Origin: Yamagishiella unicocca
Lineage: Eukaryota; Chlorophyta; Chlorophyceae; Chlamydomonadales; Volvocaceae
Reading direction: 5' to 3'
Length of the DNA: 64,000 nt
Assembly (NCBI GenBank): GCA_003116995.1
Contig: BDSL01000039.1
Coordinates: forward strand, 372,001-436,000
The position numbers and the translations under genes are program-made. Each line of letters starts with the position of its first letter. Within the stretch, counting starts at the first letter, position 1. Below are positions 28,450-37,699 of the stretch, piece by piece. A model generated the notes under the pieces. It saw only the letters and a list, made by a program, of their open reading frames with translations, ran no database searches and was not told the DNA's origin.

Positions 28450-30480
28450 CCGTTGTTGTAACGGTTACAGTGGGTTCCAGACCAAGAGGTAGAACCATCG
28501 GGCGCATCCCCTGACACTGAACAAGACGGAGGAAACAAATACCGACATGCACCGAAACAAAGGCAAACCACCAGAACACCAAGTTGACAGGCCGAAGGCA
28601 TACAGAGCAGCAGCCAGCACCCCAGGGGGAATTTGCACTAGAGGCTCCCCTATCAGGAACTGGCCGCCAACCAACCTAACAGCCCAGCACCCGACGAACC
28701 AGTGAAGCGCCGCAACGATGCAAACATCGGAACCAGCCACCTCTCATCCCATAAGGCACGGACCCCTAGCAGGGCTCAACACGCCTATATAGCCAGAAAG
28801 TATGAAGCACGGGAAACCCCGCTCCCCAAGACAACCCGAGCCGATCAGGAATCCACCAGTACCTCAGCCGGTCCCCCGCACATAAGGCGATTGGCGACAA
28901 CCCGCAAGAAAGGATGCCGAGGCCCCACTGCATCCCAGCCTTTCTGGGGAAGCCCCAGCGCAGCAAAGCCCCTCAAAAGGGCCCAAAACTCCACCACCCC
29001 ACGGCGAACGGCGCGATCCAGAAGACCACTACCCGGAGTAAGAGGGGGACCACCAGCCCCCGCCCTTTTCAAGGCCGCGGCCATAAAACGGCGCCCCACC
29101 TCCATGGCAGTAATAGCCGCCAGGACTACTACATCCCAGACGCAGGACTGTACCCCGATAGGTGCTTGCACCAACCAAACTTGCGCCCGTGTCACCCCTG
29201 CACCGAGCTGGGTCTCGAGTTGGGCAGTCACTGCTTGAGCCACCGGGCAGAACCAAAAGTGGTGTAAGCGGGGGGTACCCGCCCCTGAAGACTCTCCAGC
29301 CGACACACCGCACCCACAAGGGGCTGCTGCTGCCGTCCGCATATGAGAGTTCCCGAGGAGGGGGATCCCATCCACAGCCAACCGCCACCATCCCTCCTTA
29401 TAGGCCGGCTCCCACTTCATGCCAGACCAGAGCCGCCGGAACACTTGCTGCAAGGCATTCAGGGCCGCTGGCAGGACAGGCCCGGTCCCCCCAAGCGCTT
29501 CGCGCACAAATTTCTCATGCGCGGCCCGCCGGGCGTCCGCGAACTCGACCAATTGCACAGCCGTCCCAACCCGAACAGTCATATCCCGCAGCGCCAGCGG
29601 CTCCCCCCCGCCCAACCGCCACCCCAACCGTGCAGTGAGCATGGACCCCACTTCCTCTGTCCCAGGTAGAACGTGGGGTATACCCTGGGAGGAAACCGGC
29701 ATCACCAGTGCCGCTGCTTGCTTCCACGGGGTTGGCACCTCAGCTAGCAACGCTTCCAGCGCCCCCGTACATTCCCGCCACCGATCAAGCCCCAGAAACG
29801 TCTTCGCTGCTGTTGACCGCGGATCTAAGACTCGGACGACGAGCCCCCGCCATCCCGCTGGCCATGCCGTCTGCACCGCCGCCTCGGACGCGACTAAGAA
29901 GTCCCGAAGTGCATCACGAGCCGCTAGAACATCGCCCAACGTCTTAATGGCCCAGCACCCCACCAGTTCTGGGTGTAAGTATTCCAAGCCCGGCCTCCTG
30001 CCGACCACCACCTGCCCAGACTGGCAGGCTGGGAGGAGCGGGTTGCCCCAAATCGGCACGTGTACACACCACGGGCCTGGCACCAGCGGCTCGCTAGCGA
30101 TGTCTTGTACCGGGGGCAAGGCCGCGAGCGCCGTGATCACCCGTCGGATATCAGCCGGCATCATCTCGTCCGCTCCCATCCACGGCCCCCTGCCTTGTCC
30201 TGTGAGCAGATTCAGAGGTCCAAACGCCGGATGCACCCCCCTCAGGTAAATACTAAGGCAGCTGACCCATGGGGGCCGGCGCTCCCGGGGGCCCGCCATT
30301 GCCAATACAAAACGCAGGGCCCAACCAGCCCAGCGCGCCCGTACGTGCTCCTTGAGGGCAATGGCCCCAAAGCGTGTTGGAAGTAAATTACCGGACACGC
30401 CATCCAGCCTCAGTGGCAGGATGCCGCAGTCATGCCACGGCGCCGTGGGGGACCGGAAAACGCGAGAGCACAAACGAAAA
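28450..30480 (-). mobile_element. 5'-truncated LINE copy, second family member
   Basis: It carries an ORF2 C-terminal region (30473-28845) and a 3' UTR that ends near 28450 in '...cactgtaaccgttacaac', next to a GTT/AAC repeat. It is related to but clearly diverged from the copy at 25662-27016. Its last ~110 bp recur at 11131-11250 and 30946-31035, so this element's 3' end has been retrotransposed repeatedly. The exact 5' break is uncertain. Confidence 0.8.
28845..30473 (-). pseudogene. LINE ORF2 C-terminal fragment (about 540 residues)
   Basis: This is one open frame without stops. It includes more upstream sequence than the other copy (HPELVGCWAIKTLGDVLAAR, LVVRVLDPRSTAAKTFLGLD), then the shared MLTARLGWRLGGGEPL, WSGMKWEPAYKEGWWRLAVDG, the CGCG...RLHHFWFCPVAQ Cys/His cluster and EFWALLRGFAALGLPQKGWD. 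Reverse transcriptase catalytic motifs are absent, so it is a 5'-truncated fragment even though the frame is intact. The intact frame suggests a fairly recent insertion. Confidence 0.8.
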
Positions 30481-30945
30481 CCCAGATGCTAGAAGACATG
30501 AGCTTAAGTGTACAAGCAATTCGCTAGCAAGGTTCTTTCCAAAACAGCCATTGAACCCACTTGGCCAGCGCCCAGGACGGGCGTTGGTGGCGGCCATTGC
30601 GAGGCACACGGGCAAGGGCCGACGCAGGAGTGGAGAGACCGAATGGGTGGGCAGGAGCCAAAGCGACGAAGGAGCCCAAGAGCGGCACGGCGAAAAGCGA
30701 GGAGTCGGCGGAGCACATGCTTAATGTAGGCAGGCAGGCATGCTGGGGGTGGGGTGGAGATTCGTGGCAGGGGAAGAGGTGGCGGCGGCGGGGGAGGTGG
30801 CGGCAGGGGAGGAGCTGGCGGCAGGGGAGGAGGTGGCGGCGGCGGCGGCTGGGAGGGCGGTGGAAGCTTTAGCTGGGAGGTGGAGGACGCCGTTTGAGAG
30901 GCGGCGGTAGAGGCAGCGGCAGCGGTAGTTGTTGTTGTACATGTT

Positions 30946-31220
30946 GTAACGGTTACAGTGGGTTCCAGACCAAGAGGTAGAACCATCGGGCGCATCGCCT
31001 GACACTGAACAAGACGGAGGAAACAAATACCGACATTGTTGTTGTACTTGTTGCAGTGGGCTCCAGACCTTACAAGGTAGAGCCATCGGGCGCATCGCCT
31101 GGCACTGAAAGAGACAAAGAAAGTAAGGAAAACCGCGGTAGTAGTAACTGTTAGAGTGGGCCCTAGAACAGAAGGTACCGGTAGAGCCATCTGGCGCATC
31201 GCCTGACACTGAAAGAGACG
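30946..31220 (-). mobile_element. Three adjacent LINE 3'-end fragments
   Basis: Three successive copies of the ~70-90-bp LINE terminus lie at 30946-31035, 31045-31115 and 31150-31220. The first is near-identical to the end of the copy at 28450. The other two are diverged from it and share 'gacactgaaagagac'-type ends. GTT-rich microsatellite separates them. Confidence 0.7.
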
Positions 31221-31379
31221 CAGGCTGCGGTGGTGGAGGCGGCGGCTGGGGGGCCTGTGGACTGGTCGCGAGTCTCGGTACCACCCGCGCGCAGGGGAGC
31301 ACCCGAAGCGTACATCCATAATTTTTCGCGGCTGCCGAAAGGGTGCCGGGGCCCTCGCTAGATTGCCCAGGTCGATGCT

Positions 31380-31955
31380 TAACTACTGACGCCCACTGCA
31401 CCCGTATGAAGACGACTGTGCAGCGTTTGACCCGCTTGCTTTGGCCTAGAGGCTAACACGGAAGCGTAAGGATTATCGAGATAGGAAACGCAGCGGAAGT
31501 CTAGTTTGGGGATGCGGGTGCGAGGCCAGAGGCGACGCACGTCCTCCGCACGGCACCGGGAGCTCTTGCGAAGTAGAGGCTCCGGTGAACACTCAAAGGT
31601 TACAGGAACAAAGGGCTGGCTACTGGCCGTGTAAGTTCCAGAGTCCACACCAGCGAACTCCTCGGAGTACGGCAGAGATAAGGGTCTGCGGCCCGGAGTA
31701 CTGGGGACTGGCCTCTGTGGGTCCACAGTCAACACCTAGTGCCTCCTACAAACGCCAGAGTAAGGGTCTGGGACCCGGAGCACCTGTGACCAGCCTATCA
31801 AGGTCTGTGGTCAGCCTAAAGTGTCTCCTCAGAACATACAGCAGAGTAAGGGTCTGCGGACCCGGAGGCTAGGGACTGGTCTACTTAGGACCGTAGTCAA
31901 CTGCTAGTCGCTCCACAAACAACTCACAACCACCGCCCTTTTATACTATTTTGAA
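31380..31955 (-). mobile_element. LTR-like segment, minus orientation
   Basis: A TATA-like tagtataaaag on the minus strand (about 31938-31950) is followed downstream by repeated ~85-bp units containing ccgcagacccttactctg. The same arrangement occurs in the opposite orientation at 33180-33660. A promoter followed by short repeats suits a retrotransposon LTR, but termini and target-site duplications were not identified. Confidence 0.5.
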
Positions 31956-31984
31956 CAGCCTCCAAACTGTACGACAAGAAGCTT

Positions 31985-32150
31985 CGCCGCAACTTCTATA
32001 GTAGGTTCTCCCAGGCCTATGGCCTCGGCCTCGCGCAACGGGAAGCTACCTAGAAGCTTCCATAGTAGACTCTCGCAGGCCTATGGCCTCGGCCTCGCAC
32101 AACGGGAAGCTGCCTAGAAGCTGCCATAGTAGGTTCCTGCAGGCCTAGGG
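31985..32150. repeat. ~75-bp tandem repeat
   Basis: Two and a half units contain ccatagtag, caggcctatggcctcggcct and cgggaagct. The last unit runs straight into a 22-bp-arm hairpin (32130-32182) at the edge of the reverse transcriptase fragment. Confidence 0.85.
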
Positions 32151-32182
32151 CCTCCATCCTGCCCTAGGCCTGCAGGAACCTA
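32130..32182. repeat. Perfect 22-bp inverted repeat, 9-nt loop
   Basis: Arms 32130-32151 and 32161-32182 are exact reverse complements (core ttcctgcaggcctagggc) with loop ctccatcct. The hairpin marks the point where the Gypsy-like reverse transcriptase frame is broken. Confidence 0.95.
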
Positions 32183-32600
32183 TAGGCATCCGCACGTACT
32201 GATACTGAGCGGACGGCGTAGCAAACGCCGTGCGTTCCTTCGAAGCTTCGTCGGCCATGGGTACCTGCCAATAGCCGGATTTGAGGTCCAGGGTTGAATA
32301 GTAGCGCTGAGCTCCTCCTGGGGGCGCTACGCTGTCCAGGATATCTTGAATGTGACCCAAGGGGTAACGGATGGTTTTGGTAACTTCATTTATCCTCCGC
32401 ATGTCCACGCAGGGGCGGAGCTCGCCATCCTTCTTAGGGACCACCACGATCGGTGAGACCCACGGGTTAGAGATGGCGAACATATCGTGGTTGCTGAGCA
32501 GTCAACCTCCAAGTAGTTGCCGCTGATTCTCTGGTAGCTCGGTGTTGACAGACCCCAAGATGAGGGCCTGAAGAGCCTCACTAGGTGCAGACCGGTTTGG
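32183..32600 (-). pseudogene. Gypsy-like reverse transcriptase fragment
   Basis: The minus-strand frame shows the first reverse transcriptase blocks of Ty3/Gypsy elements: ISNPWVSPIVVVPKKDGELR, then RPCVDMRRINEVT, then STLDLKSGYWQVPMADEASK with the first catalytic Asp, and YVRMPIG. It stops matching exactly at the hairpin, before the YxDD block, so the enzyme is incomplete. Upstream of about 32486 the frame is broken by a stop or frameshift. Confidence 0.85.
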
Positions 32601-32825
32601 GACGCCTCGTGCTCGCAAGCCTCTGGCCTGCACCAACGCTAGATGGCCATCGTGGTCCTTTCCGTCGGGGCATGGGACAGGCTCTCCCCCCGAACACGAC
32701 GCGAGCGCTTGTAGGATGGGGATCGGGAGCAGAGCCGACCCTGCGCCCTGGGGGCCGTCTCCCGCCTGCCGTAGCAGAGACTTCAGGAATCCGGTAGCGG
32801 GCTGCCCCGGGATGCTGACGAGACT

Positions 32826-32885
32826 GCCCCGGACGCATTGAACGAGTTGAAAATAAACATATTGTTAATGGCTAAATCGGCACTA
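32826..32885 (+). repeat. Copy of the palindrome-centre sequence
   Basis: The sequence ggacgcattgaacgagttg through aaataaacatattg and ggctaaatcggcact repeats the centre of the large palindrome (34230-34290), which is bounded by the same ccggacgc. Three copies therefore exist in this cluster. Confidence 0.9.
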
Positions 32886-33060
32886 ACCGGTTCACGTTAA
32901 ACAAATTGGATGGATTTCGGCCTGTCGCGGGTAGATCCGGCGTCGGTTGGCCGTTGGTCGTCTTACGTTGCGCAGCCGGCGTAGCACTGAGGCCAGGCCG
33001 GGTCTGCTAGTGTATTACGTAGGCGAGGCCGGGAGGCCGAGGCCACGAGGCCAAGTTGAC

Positions 33061-33145
33061 TGACGGATTACGTTGCACAAGGGCCCGCATTACGTTGCGC
33101 AGGGCAGGATTACGTTGCACAGGCGGGGAATTACGTTGCACAGGA
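33061..33145. repeat. Short ATTACGTTGCACAGG-type tandem repeat
   Basis: Four or five imperfect units of attacgttgcacagg lie close together; further single attacgt motifs occur at 32960-33020. Confidence 0.8.
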
Positions 33146-33179
33146 TTGTACCCACCATCGTATCCCAAAAGGGGAGACA

Positions 33180-33660
33180 GGTGGTAGTAGTATAAAACGC
33201 CTGGAGCGGCAGGCTTCTAGGAGTCACTTAGCGCTGACTACAGACCTTGACAGGCTGGTCCCTAGTGCTCCGGGCCCCCAGACCCTTACTCTTTTGGTAC
33301 GACCAGCCACCTGGCTTAGACTCTGGACCCGTCGAGGCCAGTCCCCAGGACTCCGGGCTATTGCCCTCAAACCTGTAACGGTTCAGTTGATAAACTGCGC
33401 CACCCATTCCCCAAAGGGCCTCGTTATGCTGCACGAACACGTGAGCGAGTCCGCCTACGGGCCTAACAAACTGACAAACCTCCCGCTGCAACTCGATATC
33501 TCGATTAGAACTACACCAGTCCCCTACTAGAGTGGAATTCCTCCATAGTCGTCCCGTGGGTCAAACGCTGCGTTTCCGTCTCCTACGGGCGTAGTGCGGC
33601 GACAGTTACAACGCAACGACCTGGGCAGATCTGCGGTAGCCGCTCCCTGCTAGCACAGCC
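33180..33660 (+). mobile_element. LTR-like segment, plus orientation
   Basis: A TATA-like gtagtataaaacgcc (about 33185-33200) is followed by cagacccttactctt units homologous to those at 31380-31955 on the other strand. The pair lies in inverted orientation about 1.2 kb apart. This is probably LTR or promoter debris, with boundaries not resolved. Confidence 0.5.
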
Positions 33661-33723
33661 CGTCGCGAAAATTTCTGGGTGGTTGTTGTTAGTGGGGCGC
33701 GCCCGCGCGGGTGGTATCGAGGT

Positions 33724-34264
33724 ACCGGCTGGACGAGGAAGCCGCTCAAGTGGCGCCGCCGATCGAGTTTGGACAAGCCATCACGGAGGTGCTGCTGGCG
33801 GCCTTCATAGGTCCGGGCTCCGCGGAGTTGAGCGAGATGCTGTTTGGGCCCCCCTGGGAAGGAACTAGGACGGTGCCCGGGTTCAGCACGACCGGGGTTT
33901 TGGATGGTGGCGGATCAGCAGACGGAGGCTCGCACTGGCATGCAGGGTCTCCTCGCCATGGCGCTGGCGAGGGAGGAGGTGCGGGTTGTCTTTGGGCAAG
34001 TTATGCACGCCACAGTCCTGGACGTGGCGGCCATCGCTGGCGTTAAGGCTGACCTGGTTTAGGCGGCGTAGGAAGCAGGGATGAGGAGGTAGTCGGTCGC
34101 AATACATTACCGTAGGATGCCGCGGGTAGGGCACTCCTAGCGGGCGCAGCGACCAGTTGAGGTCACCTGGTGTCCGCAGGGGAACGCGACAGCTGTCGCA
34201 GAGGATCCTGGGCAGCCAGGCTAGCTGACCGGACGCATTGAACGAGTTGAAAATAAACATATTG
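33724..34264 (+). repeat. Large palindrome, left arm (541 bp)
   Basis: This arm is the reverse complement of 34287-34827 with only a few mismatches and a 22-nt spacer between. It carries a partial, inverted copy of the gag-like frame. Confidence 0.95.
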
Positions 34265-34286
34265 TAAGTGCCGATTTAGCCATTAA

Positions 34287-34827
34287 CAATATGTTTATTT
34301 TCAACTCGTTCAATGCGTCCGGTCAGCTAGCCTGGCTGCCCAGGGTTCTCTGCGACAGCTGTCGCGTTCCCCTGCGGACACCAGGTGACCTCAACTGGTC
34401 GCTGCGCCCGCTAGGAGTGCCCTACCCGCGGCATCCTACGGTAATGTATTGCGACCGACTACCTCCTCATCCCTGCTTCCTACGCCGCCTAAACCAGATC
34501 AGCCTTAACGCCAGCGATGGCCGCCACGTCCAGGACTGTGGCGTGCATAACTTGTCCAAATACCACCCGCACCTCCTCCCTCGCCAGCGCCATGGCGAGG
34601 AGACCCTGCATGCCAGTGCGAGCCTCCGTCTGCTGATCCGCCACCATCCAAAACCCCGGTCGTGCTGAACCCGGGCACCGTCCTAGTTCCTTCCCAGGGG
34701 GGCCCAAACAGCATCTCGCTCAACTCCGCGGAGCCCGGACCTATGAAGGCCGCCAGCAGCACCTCCGTGATGGCTTGTCCAAACTCGATCGGCGGCGCCA
34801 CTTGAGCGGCTTCCTCGTCCAGCCGGT
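34287..34827 (-). repeat. Large palindrome, right arm (541 bp)
   Basis: Right arm of the palindrome, continuous on its outer side with the start of the gag-like gene (35104). The matching ends abruptly at 34827, inside that gene. Confidence 0.95.
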
Positions 34828-35104
34828 CCATCGGGTTATGCAGGGGACCCGACTCCACTAGGAGCAAGGCCTGGGACGAGACATCGGACTCGACCGGGAC
34901 CCGGTCCGCCTGTGCGGCGAACGGGCTGACGACGGCGCGCGGTGTGCCGCTACCGTCATCGGGCTCCTTGTCCAGCCGGCGGCGGCCGCCGTTAGCAGAG
35001 CGGCGCCGGAATGATGGCGAGCCGTTTCCCATTTGTTTATAAGGGGGTGCCCCCACGACCTTGAGGCGATCAGAGCGCCTCACCCTAGAACGGGCCATCT
35101 GCAC
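34487..35104 (-). pseudogene. Gag-like retrotransposon frame with frameshift
   Basis: The frame begins with Met at 35104 in an Arg/Lys-rich leader (MARSRVRRSDRLK) and continues through APPIEFGQAITEVLLAAFIG. Near 34690 the plausible coding frame switches: the first frame turns into Gly/Arg/His-rich nonsense, while an overlapping frame gives GMQGLLAMALAREEVRVVFG and ends at 34489. I infer a gag-type structural protein from its position in an LTR element, downstream of a minus-strand TATA-like tataaata near 35235; no zinc knuckle is visible. The left palindrome arm carries the same frameshift. Confidence 0.55.
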
Positions 35105-35109
35105 CGGCT

Positions 35110-35660
35110 TCTACTTAAAAGCAGTCTATCGGCGGCCTTGGGGCGAAGTTTGTCGCAGGCGCGGAACGCGGCGGTGGCGCGTAACGCTATAACCCTGCCG
35201 ACCTCTTGCCACCGAGACAGGTGCCGCCGGGACGTATTTATAGCTAATCGGGGTAACGGTCAACGGTCTTATGTCGGAACAACCGCTTCTAGAACCTTGG
35301 CCGAGTCAACAACCGGCCCGGTCTCGCAGACTGTCACCCGCGGGGGACCTTCTCAGCTAGCCGCCAGTACAGCGGCAGTAGTCCTTAGCATGCGGGGTTG
35401 TCAGGCGCGTCCCTATGCGTAACTCCTCCCGCACGGTTGCCGTGAACCTCCTCATTCTGGTTTCGCCCTAACTACCGGTGACCAGGATCCGACTGGGTTC
35501 CGAGCGGGCCGTGCTCGTCTGCGCTTCGCCGGCCTAGCGCGGCCCTCCTAGCCACTCCCGTTAGCTCCACCATTAGTATCGGAATGACTCATGCCTTATC
35601 ATCTACGCGGAGCGCCCAGTGTCCGCCACTGTTCCGGCTGGGTCGAGTACGCGAAACCAG
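35110..35660 (-). other. Putative LTR or leader between integrase end and gag start
   Basis: This non-coding 550 bp separates the end of an integrase frame (35664) from the start of a gag-like frame (35104), both on the minus strand. A TATA-like tataaata sits near 35235 on the minus strand. The order integrase, spacer, gag suits a single LTR shared by two tandem elements, but no second copy of this LTR was found in the window. Confidence 0.4.
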
Positions 35661-35663
35661 TCA

Positions 35664-37690
35664 TCAGACCGACGACCCATGGGGCGGCCGGTTTGATGGT
35701 ACGTACAGCTGGTGGGCTGGGATAGTGAAAGCGCGCCCATCCGCTGTGACGACCTTGGCTAGAGTGCCGTGGGTATTCCAACAGTTGAAGAAGAATGGAC
35801 CCTCCTGGTCCGGCGCCAGCTTGTGCGTACGCCGCACCTGCCTGTAGACTTTAGCGTGTAGCTGCAAATCCGGCAGGTGATCCAAAGCGGCATCCTCGCC
35901 CGCCTTGCCTGCCGTTCTGGGCATCTCTCCTGCCGATGTTACCAGGTTCGTTTCACCCGCTTGCGTGCCGCCAGCCTCGCGATACCCCGGCTTGGGGCCT
36001 GCCGTCGTTTCCTTGGTAACCACAGCGCCGCCTGGGCGCGCCCCTCCTGCGTCCGCCGTCTCGGCAGGATTATCGCCAGTCCTGGGCGCCACCCGGCTCC
36101 CGGGCGCGGGGCGACGTCGGCGCGCATGGTCGCGGACATCTCGCTCTTTGGCCTGACAAAGGTTAGTGTCGACCCGGGCAGCTATGGCCTCCAGCTGCTG
36201 CCTTCGCCGCCGCATAGCCTCATAGTCGGCGGCCGGCATGTCTTCCCCTGAGTCGGCGGGCGACTGCGCCTCAGTTGGCAGCACCGCTCGCCGCTCTCCG
36301 GCGGTCATGAGCTCCCGGCCAAACAGACACAGCGCGGGGCTCACGCGGGTGCTGTCTTGGCGCGTAGCCCGGTAGCCGTAGACGACCTTAAACACCTCCT
36401 GATCCCAGTCATCCCCGGCTTCATTAAGGGACTTGCGTAGGGCTGTAAGGAGAACCCCGACTATCCTCTCGGCTTGTCCGTTGCTCTGAGGTGTGTACGC
36501 TGCGGTGCGCCGATGCGTGACGTGCTGTTCAGTCAGCAGAGCATCGAACTTCCCTTCCCATTCTCGGCCCTGGTCGGTTACCACGGCCACTGGGTTGCCA
36601 TAGCGGGAGATCCACTGCTGTCAGAACCAGCTGGCCGTAGTACTCGCTTGTCTGTCGGGCAGCATTCCAACCTCAGGCCACTTCGACCACGAGTCCACCG
36701 CCACAATGATATACTTGTTACCTCGGGGTGTAGCGCCGTACCGCGGGCGCGTCATCTCCCGCAAGTTCTCTTCTCCGGACTTGGACGGGTCGAGGGGCAG
36801 CTTCCCGGTTCGCAAGTACTCGATGAATGATGCGTCTTGCCACACGTCAAGTTCGGCCGGCAGACGGGCAGCCTCCGGATTGGCGGCTGCCCCTTCGCTA
36901 CTTGGAGTGGGGCTCGGGCTACTGCTGTTCGGTGAGTGGCTGCTCGGTGGGCTTGCCTCCCGGGACTCTGGTGATGGGCGCCTCGGTTTGCGTGGCCTCT
37001 CCCTGACCGGTCCCGTTGGCTCTCCCGCATCTATCTTAGTATGAAGTGGATAGTACCAGGGTCCTGCCGGGACTGCCGACAGCGGGGGATCCAAGCAGGT
37101 CGTGTGCCAGCCGAGCCCACAACTTGGCTCGTCGCACAGCAGCATAGTAGAGCTAGGACGACCATGGAAGCACCCCGCGCAGATGAGCGAGGGGTCTTCG
37201 TCTGTGCCGGTGGAAGCTGAGGCAGGGGCCTCCGTGTAATCGAGTAGTCGCGTGTTCGGGCAACGCCTCCGCTTCCGCCCAGTAGCAAAAGCTGCCGCTA
37301 CCGGTGGGAATGTGGTCACCGTCCGGTGCGGAACTCCTGGGAGGCCCCGGGGCGGCGTTGATAAGGGGCTGGCCCCCCTAACCCTCACACGGGGGCGCCG
37401 AGTAGCAGGCTCTGCTGCAGATTCAGGAGTGTCTTGCGCGCTCATCATGAGCAACTCCACCTCGGCCTCCTCGTGAGTAGCGGCTCCAGGCTGAGCTACT
37501 GTGTCTGAGAATGCCGCAGCCGCCTCGATCAGGTGTCCTAGCCTACTGAGCCCGTCTACGTTGCCGTTCCTGAGTCCGGCCTTATGTGTTACCTCGAAAT
37601 CATAGGCTTGCAGCTTGAGGGCATAGCGTGCCAGCTTCCCGTGCAGATCTCGGGCGCTAGGGTCGCGTCGAATGGGGGCGGGAAGGTAGC
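35664..37690 (-). pseudogene. Gypsy-like pol fragment: RNase H end, PHD-like finger, integrase
   Basis: One minus-strand frame runs from about 37690. It starts in the RNase H C terminus (YALKLQAYDFEVTHKAGLRN, then GNVDGLSRL) and passes a linker into a PHD-like finger (about 37230-37070: CAGC...LLCDEPSCGLGWHTTCLDPP) whose last Cys pair is degenerate (WYYPLH). The integrase core follows with VAVDSWSKWPEV, VVTDQGREWEGKF and AAYTPQSNGQAERIVGVL (Asp, Asp, Glu set), then a basic linker and a C-terminal domain ending at 35664. An in-frame TGA at 36623-36621 interrupts the core between the two Asp blocks, so this copy cannot make a full integrase by normal decoding. The 5' part of pol is missing beyond about 37690. 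Confidence 0.88.
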
Positions 37691-37699
37691 TGCAGCAGG

